In this document: in pieces, positions 1-8,699 of the stretch
How positions within the stretch are numbered: position 1 is the stretch's first letter
Layout of the letters: every line of letters starts with the position of its first letter
Assembly: GCA_902770835.1 (NCBI GenBank)
Contig: CACXUM010000003.1
Coordinates: 50,069 to 114,068 of the forward strand
From: an uncultured Bacteroidia bacterium
Lineage (GTDB): Bacteria; Bacteroidota; Bacteroidia; Bacteroidales; F082
Reading direction: 5' to 3'
DNA: 64,000 nt
Program-made: the position numbers and the translations under genes
The notes under the pieces: generated by a model
What the model saw: the letters and a program-made list of their open reading frames with translations, nothing else
The model's database searches: none
What the model was told of the DNA's origin: nothing

Positions 1-1
1 T

Positions 2-1111
2 TTCAACTCATCTCAGCGTGAAGGCATTACCATTCCTAATGGAAAATATTTGGAAAAACAATATGGCAACTACAAATTTGTGCATGTTTATGCTCCCGAT
101 TTCGTAGGCAATGGCATAAAACGAATGTTGTCGCTTCACAAATTCGCCAAGAATGTTTACCAAATTAGTAAGTGTTTCGAAAAACCTGATGTGATTCTGC
201 AAAACATCCATCCCCCTTTCGACTACCCCATTGTCCGTTTGGCAAAAAAATTGAAGGCTAAGTACATTGCCGAAGCATGGGATTTGTGGCCTGCCGATTT
301 TGTGACTTTCGGGCTTGTCAAGGAAAACAATCCCGCTTTGAAATTGGCCTACGCCATTGAAAAACAATATTATTATCATGCCGATGAAATTATTTTTACT
401 TTTGAAGGGGCATTGGATTATTTGAAAAAGAAGGGCTGGACACAGGAAACTGGTGGTAAGATTGATATGAACCATGTCCATTATATCAACAATGGCATTG
501 ATTTGGCGAAATTTGACGAAGACAAGGCAAACCATCCTCGTCCTGATAATGACATAAATGCCCAAGACACCTATAAGATTGTCTATTTGGGTTCCATCAA
601 CAAAGCCAACCATGTGCAAACTTTGATTGACGCTGCCGTTTTGTTGAAAAACAATCCAAAATACAGATTTTTCATTTATGGCAACGGGGCACATCGCGAA
701 TACTTAGAGCAATATGTGAAAGACAAACATATTGACAATGTGACATTCAAGGAGAAACGCATTCCATATGAAGAATGTGCTTGGGTAGTGTCTCAAGCCA
801 CGGTCAATATTATGAACTATGAGAAAAATTTTGGTTGGATGGGGGTCAGTTCTGGTAAGATGTTCCAGTATTTGGCTGCGGGAAAACCTATAGTTTGCAA
901 CATCAATATAGCCTATGATGATGTCATCACCATGAACAACCTTGGTGTGGCTCGTGATATAGAAACTCCACAAGAGTTTGCTGATGCTATCTGTAACATA
1001 GCCGAGTTGCCAAAAGAGGAATATGGAGCCATGTGCAAACGTGTCCGCGAAGTTGCCAAAAAGTTTGACTATAAAGTGCTTGCTGCTCGTGAAATTGAAT
1101 TATTAGGATAA
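2..1111 (+). CDS. Glycosyltransferase family 4 protein (5'-truncated by window edge)
   Basis: The frame is open to the left edge with no stop, so the N-terminus lies outside the window; the TTG at 50 is unlikely to be the real start. What remains is about 369 residues of a GT-B glycosyltransferase. A first half with an AEAWDLWP segment is followed by a GT4-like donor half: KIVYLGSINKANHVQTLIDA, then FIYGNGAHREYLEQYV, then GVSSGKMFQYLAAGKPIV. WbuB-like enzymes of capsule and O-antigen loci have this layout. It probably transfers a nucleotide-activated sugar to a lipid-linked acceptor on the inner face of the cytoplasmic membrane. The sugar transferase starts 3 bp downstream, so the two are likely cotranscribed. 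Donor sugar unknown. Confidence 0.85.
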   Translation, partial: FNSSQREGITIPNGKYLEKQYGNYKFVHVYAPDFVGNGIKRMLSLHKFAKNVYQISKCFEKPDVILQNIHPPFDYPIVRLAKKLKAKYIAEAWDLWPADFVTFGLVKENNPALKLAYAIEKQYYYHADEIIFTFEGALDYLKKKGWTQETGGKIDMNHVHYINNGIDLAKFDEDKANHPRPDNDINAQDTYKIVYLGSINKANHVQTLIDAAVLLKNNPKYRFFIYGNGAHREYLEQYVKDKHIDNVTFKEKRIPYEECAWVVSQATVNIMNYEKNFGWMGVSSGKMFQYLAAGKPIVCNINIAYDDVITMNNLGVARDIETPQEFADAICNIAELPKEEYGAMCKRVREVAKKFDYKVLAAREIELLG

Positions 1112-1114
1112 ACC

Positions 1115-1750
1115 ATGTATACCCATTTTCTAAAACGTGTTATAGGCTTCTTTGGAGCTTTAGTGGCGTTGATTCTATTGTCACCGCTTTTTATATTTGT
1201 TACGCTGTGGCTACACTTTGCCAACAAAGGTGCAGGAGCGTTTTTCTATCAAACACGTATCGGTAAGGGGGAAAATCCTTTCCGTATTATCAAGTTCAAG
1301 TCGATGACCGATGAACGGGATGACAATGGAGAGTTGCTACCCGATGCACAGCGTTTGACCAAGGCTGGAAAGTTCGTGCGTAGTACCTCTATTGATGAGT
1401 TACCTCAGTTGATCAATATTCTTAAAGGAGATATGGCTTTTATTGGCCCAAGGCCGTTGCCACCTTCTTATCTTCCTTATTATTCTAACGAAGAAGCCCA
1501 CCGTCATGATGTGCGTCCGGGCATCTCGGGCTGGGCTCAGGTGAATGGCAGAAAGAATATCACATGGCAGCATAAGTTAGAGTGCGATGTGTATTATGTG
1601 CAGCACCTTACGATGTGGCTCGACATCAAGATATTCTTTATGACAGTGATGAATGTCTTTAAACGCGAGGGTGTGGGTGTGGAAAATAGCGGTGTGGTGA
1701 GCCTCTACGACACCCGTGATGTGCAACGTCCTCAATATCTCCAGAAATGA
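1115..1750 (+). CDS. Phospho-sugar transferase (bacterial sugar transferase, PglC/WcaJ type)
   Basis: A 211-residue monotopic membrane enzyme expected to move a sugar-1-phosphate from a UDP-sugar to undecaprenyl phosphate, the first step of glycan repeat-unit assembly. One hydrophobic N-terminal helix (about residues 9-33) is followed by the family core: KFKSM near residue 65, the STSIDELPQLINILKGDMAFIGPRP segment with the Asp-Glu pair, and RPGISGWAQVNGR. The length fits the short PglC-like group that lacks extra N-terminal helices. It overlaps the next gene by 4 bp and follows the glycosyltransferase by 3 bp, so it sits in a tight operon. The exact sugar cannot be read from sequence. Confidence 0.92.
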   Translation: MYTHFLKRVIGFFGALVALILLSPLFIFVTLWLHFANKGAGAFFYQTRIGKGENPFRIIKFKSMTDERDDNGELLPDAQRLTKAGKFVRSTSIDELPQLINILKGDMAFIGPRPLPPSYLPYYSNEEAHRHDVRPGISGWAQVNGRKNITWQHKLECDVYYVQHLTMWLDIKIFFMTVMNVFKREGVGVENSGVVSLYDTRDVQRPQYLQK

Positions 1751-2778
1751 GAGAAATCGGAAGTGAGTTTTGGCTGGAGAGAGAGTCTAAGACGCTTTCT
1801 TGCAATAGGGACGGCATCTATGTCCTCTCTGGGAGAACGGCAATTGATTTGATAATTCAAGACATCCTCAAAACGAGGAAGATTCGGAATGTCTATATGC
1901 CTGCCTGGTGTTGTGACTCGATGCTTGCACCGTTCGTGGCACACGGCACACAGATAAAGTTTTATGATATTTGTCACACAGAAAGCACGGAAAGCACAGA
2001 AATTATTTGTCACACAGATGGCACAGATTACACAGATGTTTTCTATGTGACCAATTACTTTGGTTACGAGAATGCGCTACCAATAGAAACGGTAAAAAAG
2101 TTTAAGGAACAAGGTGCAACTATCCTTTATGATAGGACGCATTCGTTTTTGATGGAAAATGACCCATATTTGGCTTTGGATGACTATAGTTTTGCTAGTA
2201 TACGCAAGTGGATGGGGGTGATTGGTGGTGCTGTGGTGAAGGGTGTGCATGATTGTAATTTAATGCCATATCCTTTCCTCGCTTGCAAAGAGGAGGCCAT
2301 GCGGGTGAAGAAAGCCTTCATCGAAGGTGACACGAGCATCGACAAGCAAGACTTCTTGAACCTATATTCTGAGTTTGGGCATCATTTGGCTGAGGATTAC
2401 CAAAATTATGAGATGGATGATTTGTCGTATGCCATATTTAAGACAGAAGACCTGTCGGCCATACGCCTCAAACGTAGAGAGAACGCACATTTTCTGCACG
2501 AGAACCTTCAAGGTGTAAAGTTTATTGGTGAATTAACTGAAAACGTTGTACCTCTTTTTGTACCTGTCTTCTTCGAGACCACCGAGCAACGCAATGCCGT
2601 CCGAAAGAAGCTGATAGAAGCACAAATCTATTGCCCCATCCATTGGCCGAAGCCCGAGCTGATTCCAGCTGATTTTGAAGCCAACAAGATATACGACACT
2701 GAACTCTCGCTGATATGTGACCAGAGATATGACCTCACCGATATGGAACGGATGGTCACACTGATAAATAGTATTTAA
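1747..2778 (+). CDS. PLP-dependent aminotransferase-fold protein with an in-frame repeat insertion
   Basis: A 343-residue fold-type-I PLP-enzyme-like protein. YVLSGRTAIDLIIQDI near residue 25 matches the cofactor-phosphate region, ILYDRTHSF carries the expected Asp, and Lys154 in SIRKWMG is the likely Schiff-base lysine. Such proteins occur in polysaccharide loci and may aminate a keto-sugar; the substrate is unknown. Residues 76-98 are odd: they read as repeats of Cys-His-Thr plus Glu/Ser/Thr and Asp/Thr and are encoded by DNA matching the repeat downstream of this gene, so a mobile repeat appears to have inserted in frame. The start overlaps the preceding stop by 4 bp. Activity with the insert is uncertain. 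Confidence 0.72.
   Translation: MREIGSEFWLERESKTLSCNRDGIYVLSGRTAIDLIIQDILKTRKIRNVYMPAWCCDSMLAPFVAHGTQIKFYDICHTESTESTEIICHTDGTDYTDVFYVTNYFGYENALPIETVKKFKEQGATILYDRTHSFLMENDPYLALDDYSFASIRKWMGVIGGAVVKGVHDCNLMPYPFLACKEEAMRVKKAFIEGDTSIDKQDFLNLYSEFGHHLAEDYQNYEMDDLSYAIFKTEDLSAIRLKRRENAHFLHENLQGVKFIGELTENVVPLFVPVFFETTEQRNAVRKKLIEAQIYCPIHWPKPELIPADFEANKIYDTELSLICDQRYDLTDMERMVTLINSI
1972..2040 (+). repeat. CACACAGAAAGCACGGAAA-type repeat inside a coding sequence
   Basis: The first 31 bases match positions 2780-2810 at 29 of 31 places by eye. A second, related arm (CACACAGATGGCACAGATTA) starts at 2011. The 23 codons stay in frame and add the Cys-His-Thr-rich stretch to the aminotransferase. Confidence 0.8.
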
Positions 2779-2779
2779 A

Positions 2780-2890
2780 TGTCACACAGAAAGCTCGGAA
2801 AGCACGGAAAGACTTGCCTTCGGCAAGGGGCTGACGCATAATGGCGCTGTTACTAAATATAATTCAGTGAGTTCAGTGATTTCTGTGTGA
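2780..2890 (+). repeat. Palindromic repeat element upstream of the GxxExxY gene
   Basis: The left arm (2780-2810) starts TGTCACACAGAAAGCTCGG. The right arm (2863-2890) ends TGATTTCTGTGTGA and is an imperfect inverted copy, with a period of about 9-10 bp within each arm. A small hairpin, CTTGCC-TTCG-GGCAAG-like, lies at 2813-2828 between the arms. The element begins one base after the aminotransferase stop and ends 10 bp before the next ATG. Confidence 0.8.
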
Positions 2891-2900
2891 AAACAAAATA

Positions 2901-3272
2901 ATGACAGACAACGAGATTACATACGAGATTCGTGGAGCCATCTATGATGTATATAAAGACCTTGGCCCTGGTTTATTAGAGTCTGTCTATGAGGAAGCTC
3001 TGTGTTTTGAGTTGGAACAACGAGGTTTGGAAGTGGAACGACAGGTTCAGGTACCCATTATATACAAAGGTAATGTATTGAAAACAGAGCTGCGACTTGA
3101 CATCATTGTAGAAGATAAAGTTATAGTTGAACTTAAATCGGTCGAGGAGATGAAGAAAGTATTTGCAAAACAACTTCTCACATATCTTCGGCTAATGGAT
3201 AAGAGGGTGGGAATTCTTGTGAATTTCAACACCGACGACATCCTCAAATCCATGCAACGCATAGTTAATTAA
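2901..3272 (+). CDS. GxxExxY protein (PD-(D/E)XK-like, function unknown)
   Basis: A 123-residue protein with the family signature exactly placed: Gly24-x-x-Glu27-x-x-Tyr30 within GPGLLESVYEEAL. Further on, LRLDIIV followed by VIVELKS resembles the Asp and Glu-x-Lys of PD-(D/E)XK nuclease folds. The family is recognised by its motif; its role is not established to my knowledge, so nuclease activity is only a structural inference. It interrupts an otherwise continuous glycan operon and is bracketed by two copies of a palindromic repeat whose core is TTTCTGTGTGA, which suggests that gene and repeats moved as a unit. The start is the first ATG after the repeat. No partner gene is visible. Confidence 0.88.
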   Translation: MTDNEITYEIRGAIYDVYKDLGPGLLESVYEEALCFELEQRGLEVERQVQVPIIYKGNVLKTELRLDIIVEDKVIVELKSVEEMKKVFAKQLLTYLRLMDKRVGILVNFNTDDILKSMQRIVN

Positions 3273-3273
3273 A

Positions 3274-3366
3274 GACACTTAGAAAAACTGGAAGACACAA
3301 AATAAAGACTGCGATAGCCGCGCCAAAGGCGCAATTTTCTGTGATTTCCGTGATTTCTGTGTGAAA
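3274..3366 (+). repeat. Palindromic repeat element downstream of the GxxExxY gene
   Basis: The right arm (3338-3364) contains TGATTTCCGTGATTTCTGTG and matches the arm at 2863-2890. The left arm (3274-3300) is a degenerate inverted copy. A GCGCC-AAA-GGCGC hairpin sits between them at 3320-3332. The element starts just after the GxxExxY stop codon. Confidence 0.75.
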
Positions 3367-3402
3367 AACTACTCTTTCCGTGAGAAATCAAACGAAACAT
3401 AT

Positions 3403-4488
3403 ATGAAAACTCTTCTAATAACAGGTATCGGTGGGCTGACGCCGCGAAGCATAGCCACCGTCATTCGTGAGAAATACCCCGACTACCACGTCATAGGCAT
3501 CGACACCGACAAAAAAGCCATGGGGTTTTTTATGTACACCAAAGGTCGCAAGCTGGTGGATGAATACTTTGTTTGTCCTCAGTGTGATAATCCAGACTAC
3601 TTCCCGTTCATTGAGAAGTTGGTGGCTGAGAAGCATATCGACTATGCCTTTGTTCAGCCCGAAGCCGAGATTGTGGTGTGGGGCGACTATTACGAGAAGC
3701 ACGGCAAGCATCCAGTCACTACCTTCATGGGCTGCAAATTGCTTAGTGAATCGTTGCGCGATAAGGCCATAATGGCCTCGCTGCTCGAAGGTACCGACTT
3801 CATCCCCAAGACCATCAAGGTGACACAGAAGGAACCAAAGTTTGAGGAAGTGGAAAAAGAAATCGGTTTCCCTTGCTGGATACGTGCTACGGAAGGCACT
3901 GGTGGACTAGGTTCATTGAGACTCGACAATCTGGACAGCTACAAATCCTGGCTTTTTATCAATAGTCGTATCGAGGAGTTCACGGTCAGTGAGTTCCTCA
4001 CGGGTCGACACTTGGCCAACCAAATGCTGTATTACAATAACGAGTATGTGAAAGGTGCCGCTTTGGAGTGTGCCGAATATGTGATGGCCAACACCGCACC
4101 AAGCCACGTGACAGGCAATACACACTTTGCCCGTTTCTTGAACGAGGATAAGATTAACAAGTTCTGTGACGACTGTATCAAATATCTCTGCAACAAGTTG
4201 AACGTACCCGCCCATGGAATCCTTAGTTTCGACTTAAAGGAGGACAAGAATGGTAACTTGAAAGTGACTGAGGTGAATATCCGTCACATGGCCTACACTG
4301 GTGTGATGACCCGCGTGGGCTTCGACTTGATTGGCGACACCATGACCATCTTTGAGGACGGCAATGCCGACCGTATAGTGCGCGACCTGTACCACCACTA
4401 TGACAAGCCCTATATCTTCCTCCGTGATGTGGATGTGGAGCCTATAGTGTTGGAGAGTGAAGAGGTTTTTGAAAACATGAAAGGATAA
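3403..4488 (+). CDS. ATP-grasp domain protein
   Basis: A 361-residue ATP-grasp ligase-like protein. The N-terminus reads MKTLLITGIGGLTPRSIA, a Rossmann-like start. IPKTIKVTQKEP and PCWIRATEGTGGLGS fit the ATP-binding lobe, and GILSFDLKEDKNGNLKVTEVNIR the metal-binding Glu/Asn end of the grasp. Such enzymes join a carboxylate to an amine or thiol using ATP; the substrate is unknown. I chose the ATG at 3403 over the in-frame GTG at 3361 because that GTG lies within the right arm of the repeat and the added residues look unlike family N-termini. A second ATP-grasp gene follows after 6 bp. Confidence 0.83.
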   Translation: MKTLLITGIGGLTPRSIATVIREKYPDYHVIGIDTDKKAMGFFMYTKGRKLVDEYFVCPQCDNPDYFPFIEKLVAEKHIDYAFVQPEAEIVVWGDYYEKHGKHPVTTFMGCKLLSESLRDKAIMASLLEGTDFIPKTIKVTQKEPKFEEVEKEIGFPCWIRATEGTGGLGSLRLDNLDSYKSWLFINSRIEEFTVSEFLTGRHLANQMLYYNNEYVKGAALECAEYVMANTAPSHVTGNTHFARFLNEDKINKFCDDCIKYLCNKLNVPAHGILSFDLKEDKNGNLKVTEVNIRHMAYTGVMTRVGFDLIGDTMTIFEDGNADRIVRDLYHHYDKPYIFLRDVDVEPIVLESEEVFENMKG

Positions 4489-4494
4489 TATATC

Positions 4495-5769
4495 ATGAAA
4501 GAACTAGAAGGTAAAAAACTACTTATAATAGGTGCTTCGAATGCAGAAGTAGACGTTGTAATAATAGCCCAATCGTTAGGTTGTTATGTGATTGTTTCCG
4601 ACATGAGGTCTGGAAGTGCCTTTCCTGCAAAAATGGTTGCAGATGAAGCTTGGGACATCAGTTGGACAGATTACGATGCGTTGGAAAAACAATGTCGCGA
4701 AAGTGGTGTGTCTGGTGTAATGGCAGGTTTTAGCGAAATCCGCGTTGAGGCCATGATAGAGATGTGCGAACGCCTTGGTCTGCCCTGTTACATTAATCGT
4801 GAACAACTTGAGATCACGCGTGACAAAAACAAGTTCAAGCACATGTGCAGACAGTATGGAGTACCGATTGTTAATGAATATGATCCCAACGATACTAATA
4901 TACAATTCCCAGTTATTATAAAGCCCACTGACCGAGGTGGAAGCATTGGTATCAATGTGGCCTACAATGCAGAGGAATACAAAAAGTATTTGGCATACGC
5001 CTATGAGATGTCGCTCACTAAAAGTGTCGTGGTGGAAGATTTCATTGGCGATGGTGTGAAATTTGATTGCACATACTATATCAATGGTAAGGAAGCCATT
5101 TTGATTGAAACTTGTGACACCACAATGCTTGCTCCAGAAAAAGGCTATGAAACCATGCAGAAAGCATGGTCGTTTCCTTCGAGATATGAGAGTGAGTATA
5201 TTAAACAGGTTGACAACAATATGAAAGCCATGCTTGGCGATTTGGGTATGGAATGTGGTGTTGCAAACATATCATTTTTCTACCGTAATGGCAAGTTCTA
5301 TGTGTTTGAAACGGGTTTCCGTCTAGGTGGTGGTCATTCTTTCGACTATCAACGCGCCAGTGGAGGAATTGATTTTTTGACTTTGATGATCAAGTATGCC
5401 TTTGGCGTGCCTTTCAAAGTGGATACTGAATTGCCAGCTGACAGAGGATATGCTTTGACATATAGCCCCTATTTCAAACCAGAAGATGGAAGTGTGGTAG
5501 AGCAGATTATCGGTTACGAGGAGGTGCAGAATATGAAAGAAATAATCACTTTTATGCCGATAGTCTATGAAGGTTTTGCCATAGAAGGTAATAATCCGAG
5601 GAAAATAATGATGATAACATTGTACGCCAAAGACTTAGATACAATAATAAACGATATTAACTGTATCAATAACACATTGAAAGTAAAGACCAATAAGGGC
5701 GTTTATCCTATTTATGCCGAATTAACCACGGCTGATATTCTCACCGCATTAAAACCCAATAGAATATGA
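4495..5769 (+). CDS. ATP-grasp domain protein (carbamoyl-phosphate-synthase-like)
   Basis: A 424-residue ATP-grasp protein of the group seen in capsule and O-antigen loci. Residues 1-110 form a nucleotide-fold domain (KLLIIGASNAEVDVVIIAQ). FPVIIKPTDRGGSIGINVAY is the glycine-rich ATP loop, VVVEDFIGDGVKFDCTYY the adenine-contact strand, and GKFYVFETGFRLGGGHSFDY the metal-binding end. Related proteins ligate amino acids or other carboxylates, so it may attach or extend an amino-acid substituent on the glycan; that is inference. It follows another ATP-grasp gene by 6 bp and overlaps the next gene by 4 bp (ATGA), consistent with translational coupling. Confidence 0.85.
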   Translation: MKELEGKKLLIIGASNAEVDVVIIAQSLGCYVIVSDMRSGSAFPAKMVADEAWDISWTDYDALEKQCRESGVSGVMAGFSEIRVEAMIEMCERLGLPCYINREQLEITRDKNKFKHMCRQYGVPIVNEYDPNDTNIQFPVIIKPTDRGGSIGINVAYNAEEYKKYLAYAYEMSLTKSVVVEDFIGDGVKFDCTYYINGKEAILIETCDTTMLAPEKGYETMQKAWSFPSRYESEYIKQVDNNMKAMLGDLGMECGVANISFFYRNGKFYVFETGFRLGGGHSFDYQRASGGIDFLTLMIKYAFGVPFKVDTELPADRGYALTYSPYFKPEDGSVVEQIIGYEEVQNMKEIITFMPIVYEGFAIEGNNPRKIMMITLYAKDLDTIINDINCINNTLKVKTNKGVYPIYAELTTADILTALKPNRI

Positions 5770-6974
5770 AGATAGCTCTAATCAAAGAAACCAAGACCCC
5801 GGTGGACAATCGCGTGGCCTTGGCCCCAAAGCAGGTGGCCGCATTGAACAAACAATATCCCCAGCATCAGATTGTGGTGCAGGCCAGCGACATCCGTACT
5901 TTTTCAGATGATGAGTATCGGGCGGAAGGTGTTGAGGTGGTGAATGATGTCAGCGATGCCGATATCCTCTTTGGTATAAAGGAAGCCAAAATTGAGAGCC
6001 TAATTCCAAACAAGCACTATTTCTTCTTCGGTCATATTGCCAAAATGCAAGAATACAACCGTCCGCTGTTGCAGACTTTCATGCAGAAGCACATCACCTT
6101 CTGTGATTATGAATACCTTGTTGATGACAACAATATTCGTGTCTGCGCATTTGGATGGTGGGCTGGCGTAGTGGGAGTTTATTACACCCTACGTGGTTTT
6201 GGATTAAAGCATAAGTTGTATGAGTTGCCTAAACCTGACCGTCGCTTTACACTTGACCAGTTGTTTGATGCGCTGAAGAGTAGTGAGCTGCCCAAGGTAA
6301 AATTGATGGTGACGGGAGCAGGACGTGTTTCGCAAGGTGCGCAGCATGTGTTGGATAGTATTGGAGCCAAAAAAATGACAGAAGAGGATTATTTTGTGAC
6401 AGATAAGGTAGAGAACCTGTCATATTGCGTAGCTGATGTGGACCGTTTGGTGAAACGCAAGGATGGAAGTGCTTTCTCTTGGAACGACTTCACGCACAAC
6501 GCAAAGGAATATGAAAGCGACTTCATGCGCTGGTCAAAACAAACTGATGTGTTGATTTGCGCCCATTTCTGGGGACCAGATGCACCTGTCTATCTCAGTG
6601 AAAATGATTTGCGGAAACCAGATATGCGCATCAGAATGATAGGTGATGTCACCTGTGACATTAAGGGAAGCATCAAATCGACGGTGAGACCCGCCACGCA
6701 TGATGCCCCATATTATGATTATAATCCTGTGACAGAGCAAGACGAACCTGCTTTTTCTTCTGAAAAAAACATCACCGTAATGGCTGTGGACACTTGCCCG
6801 AATGCTTTGGCGATGGACACTAGTGCCTATTTCGGTGAAATGTTGACGAAACATGTGTTTGAACCATTATTGAAGGGAGAACATTCCGAGGTGATACAGC
6901 GTTCAATGATTTTGAAAAATGGCGATCTTACTCCGAGATTTGGCTATCTTTCTGATTTCGCAAGGTCGAAATAA
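5766..6974 (+). CDS. Saccharopine/lysine dehydrogenase-like (alanine dehydrogenase N-domain) protein
   Basis: 402 residues. The N-terminus, KIALIKETKTPVDNRVALAPKQ, is the signature of alanine dehydrogenase, PNT and saccharopine dehydrogenase N-terminal domains. KLMVTGAGRVSQGAQHVLDSIG near residue 180 is a Rossmann GxGxxxxG loop for NAD(P). Known members reduce an imine formed between an amine and a 2-oxo acid, or the reverse. With two upstream ATP-grasp ligases, a role in making an N-linked carboxyalkyl amino acid or similar substituent is plausible, but the substrate cannot be told from sequence. The stop is followed by a 37-bp AT-rich gap containing a small GTACA/TGTAC inverted pair. Confidence 0.72.
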   Translation: MKIALIKETKTPVDNRVALAPKQVAALNKQYPQHQIVVQASDIRTFSDDEYRAEGVEVVNDVSDADILFGIKEAKIESLIPNKHYFFFGHIAKMQEYNRPLLQTFMQKHITFCDYEYLVDDNNIRVCAFGWWAGVVGVYYTLRGFGLKHKLYELPKPDRRFTLDQLFDALKSSELPKVKLMVTGAGRVSQGAQHVLDSIGAKKMTEEDYFVTDKVENLSYCVADVDRLVKRKDGSAFSWNDFTHNAKEYESDFMRWSKQTDVLICAHFWGPDAPVYLSENDLRKPDMRIRMIGDVTCDIKGSIKSTVRPATHDAPYYDYNPVTEQDEPAFSSEKNITVMAVDTCPNALAMDTSAYFGEMLTKHVFEPLLKGEHSEVIQRSMILKNGDLTPRFGYLSDFARSK

Positions 6975-7011
6975 AGGTACATTTTGGTGTACAATTTATT
7001 AAAAAATTATT

Positions 7012-7842
7012 ATGATTTTAAAATCTTTTGCGGCTCGTTTTTTCAAATATCTGAAGTTTTGTAGCGGTGGTGGTTATACCAATTTGTTGGTTTCATGGGT
7101 AAACTACGAGGAAATCCTGAAAGGCAAAAAAGCGATTGTGACCGGTGGTAGTGATGGTATTGGACTTGCGATAGCAAAAAAACTATTGTCATTGGGAGCT
7201 GAGGTGGTTATTACCGGAAGAGACGAACAGAAATTGCAAAGGGCAAAACAACAAGTGAATAGTGGTCATTTGAGTACTTATCAGTGGGATGTGTCTGATA
7301 TTGCAAAACTGGAGGAGAATTTTCTTGCTGTGGTTGACAGGCTGGGAGGCGTGGATTTATTTGTGAACAATGCAGCAATGGTTTCGTTTCACACCATTTC
7401 CAATATGGATGAATCATATTATGACAAGATGCATACCACAAATGTAAAGTCGGTTTACTTTCTATGCAGGATGGTCGCCGAATGGTATAAAAAGCATAAT
7501 GGTGAGGCTGGAGGTAAAATCATCAACATATCCTCGATGAATGCTTTTATTAATGATGAGTATTTGTATTCGATGACAAAGAATGATATCAATCGGATAA
7601 CCGCTTCGTTCGGCAAAAGGTATGCTCCATACAATGTACAGATTAATGCAATAGCGCCAGGGGTGGTTTCTGCCAGTGTTAATAAGACTGATTGGGAGAG
7701 CAATGCATACTGCTCTAGTAATCAAATCAAGAGGGTTATTCCACCAGAAGAGATAGCTGAGATTTGTGCTTTTCTTGCCTCAAACTCTGCCAATTGCATT
7801 GTTGGCCAAACAATATCTGCCGATGGTGGCGAAACCTTATGA
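7012..7842 (+). CDS. Short-chain dehydrogenase/reductase (SDR)
   Basis: 276 residues of a classical SDR: TGGSDGIG at residues 44-51 binds NAD(P), DLFVNNAAMVSF is the NNAG-like motif, and NISSMN followed by YLYSMTK provides the catalytic Ser, Tyr and Lys. The C-terminus GQTISADGGETL matches the family end. About 35 residues precede the usual SDR start, so the real start may be further in, but no better ATG is visible. It probably reduces a keto group on a sugar or acyl intermediate. It overlaps the next gene by 4 bp. The stretch from here to about 10970 is visibly AT-richer than the adenylation gene that follows. Confidence 0.88.
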   Translation: MILKSFAARFFKYLKFCSGGGYTNLLVSWVNYEEILKGKKAIVTGGSDGIGLAIAKKLLSLGAEVVITGRDEQKLQRAKQQVNSGHLSTYQWDVSDIAKLEENFLAVVDRLGGVDLFVNNAAMVSFHTISNMDESYYDKMHTTNVKSVYFLCRMVAEWYKKHNGEAGGKIINISSMNAFINDEYLYSMTKNDINRITASFGKRYAPYNVQINAIAPGVVSASVNKTDWESNAYCSSNQIKRVIPPEEIAEICAFLASNSANCIVGQTISADGGETL

Positions 7843-8687
7843 TTATGGAATGTATTGATTGTAATGGCATAGAATTACCTCTTTTGGGCTTGGGGATTTA
7901 TTCCATGCACAATGGGATTTTGAAAGGTGTAGTTGAGCAATGTATCAATAACGGATATCGCTTGTTTGATACGGCTCAATTGTATGAGAACGAAGAAGAG
8001 TTGTGGGATTCCTTGAAACGACAAAAAGCTAAAGGTAAAAAGATATTCTATCAAACCAAAATACCAGGAAAACTCTTACAAGGAAGCAAACGATGGTTGT
8101 ATTTGAACAAAAAGAGTGTGAAGCAACAGTGCGTGAACAAATATTCTTACATGGAAGGTTCGTTGCCTGATATTTATCTGCTTCACTCTACTTTTCTAGG
8201 GTTTGAACGACAGTATGCAAAGATGCTTGATTTCCAACAGAAATATTGTGTACCTCTTATTGGCATTTGTAATGTGAATGTCGATGAAATAAAATCATTG
8301 TACAGTGTTACTGGAAAATATCCACAAGTGGTTCAAGTTGAAATACATCCATATCATTCAAATCAAATACTAGTTGATTTCTGCAAGGAGAAAGGAATAT
8401 TAGTAGAAGCGAGATCACCTTTTGCTCATGGTGATGCTTTGGCTGACTGGCAGTGTGAAGCTATTCTGACTGATTTGGCTCGAACTTATAATAAAACAGT
8501 TCCTCAGATTATTCTTCGTTGGATTACGCAACAAAAGATAATAGCTATTATCCGGTCGACAAATCCACAGCATATCCAAGAGAATATCGGTATTTTCGGT
8601 TTTCATTTGTCCAATCAAGAAATGGAAATGATTTCTACTCTGAACAAAGACGAGTCATACGGCGTAAAATCAAAAAATAACAAATAA
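7839..8687 (+). CDS. Aldo/keto reductase family protein
   Basis: With the ATG at 7839 the protein has 282 residues. The catalytic tetrad of aldo/keto reductases can be placed: Asp44 and Tyr49 in FDTAQLYENE, Lys74 in YQTKI, and His116 in YLLHS. PQVVQVEIHPY and IIAIIRSTNPQHIQENI fit the NADPH-barrel region. It likely performs NADPH-dependent carbonyl reduction. I chose ATG 7839 because it forms an ATGA overlap with the SDR stop; the frame is open upstream, but the added residues are not family-like. ATG 7845 is the alternative. It lies in the AT-rich part of the locus between an SDR and an ATP-grasp gene. Confidence 0.85.
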   Translation: MIMECIDCNGIELPLLGLGIYSMHNGILKGVVEQCINNGYRLFDTAQLYENEEELWDSLKRQKAKGKKIFYQTKIPGKLLQGSKRWLYLNKKSVKQQCVNKYSYMEGSLPDIYLLHSTFLGFERQYAKMLDFQQKYCVPLIGICNVNVDEIKSLYSVTGKYPQVVQVEIHPYHSNQILVDFCKEKGILVEARSPFAHGDALADWQCEAILTDLARTYNKTVPQIILRWITQQKIIAIIRSTNPQHIQENIGIFGFHLSNQEMEMISTLNKDESYGVKSKNNK

Positions 8688-8699
8688 AACACTTTTCTT

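Noticed and set aside
3361-3402. GTG start at 3361 for the first ATP-grasp gene
   Set aside because: The codon lies in the right arm of the repeat element, and ATG 3403 gives a proper Rossmann-type N-terminus.
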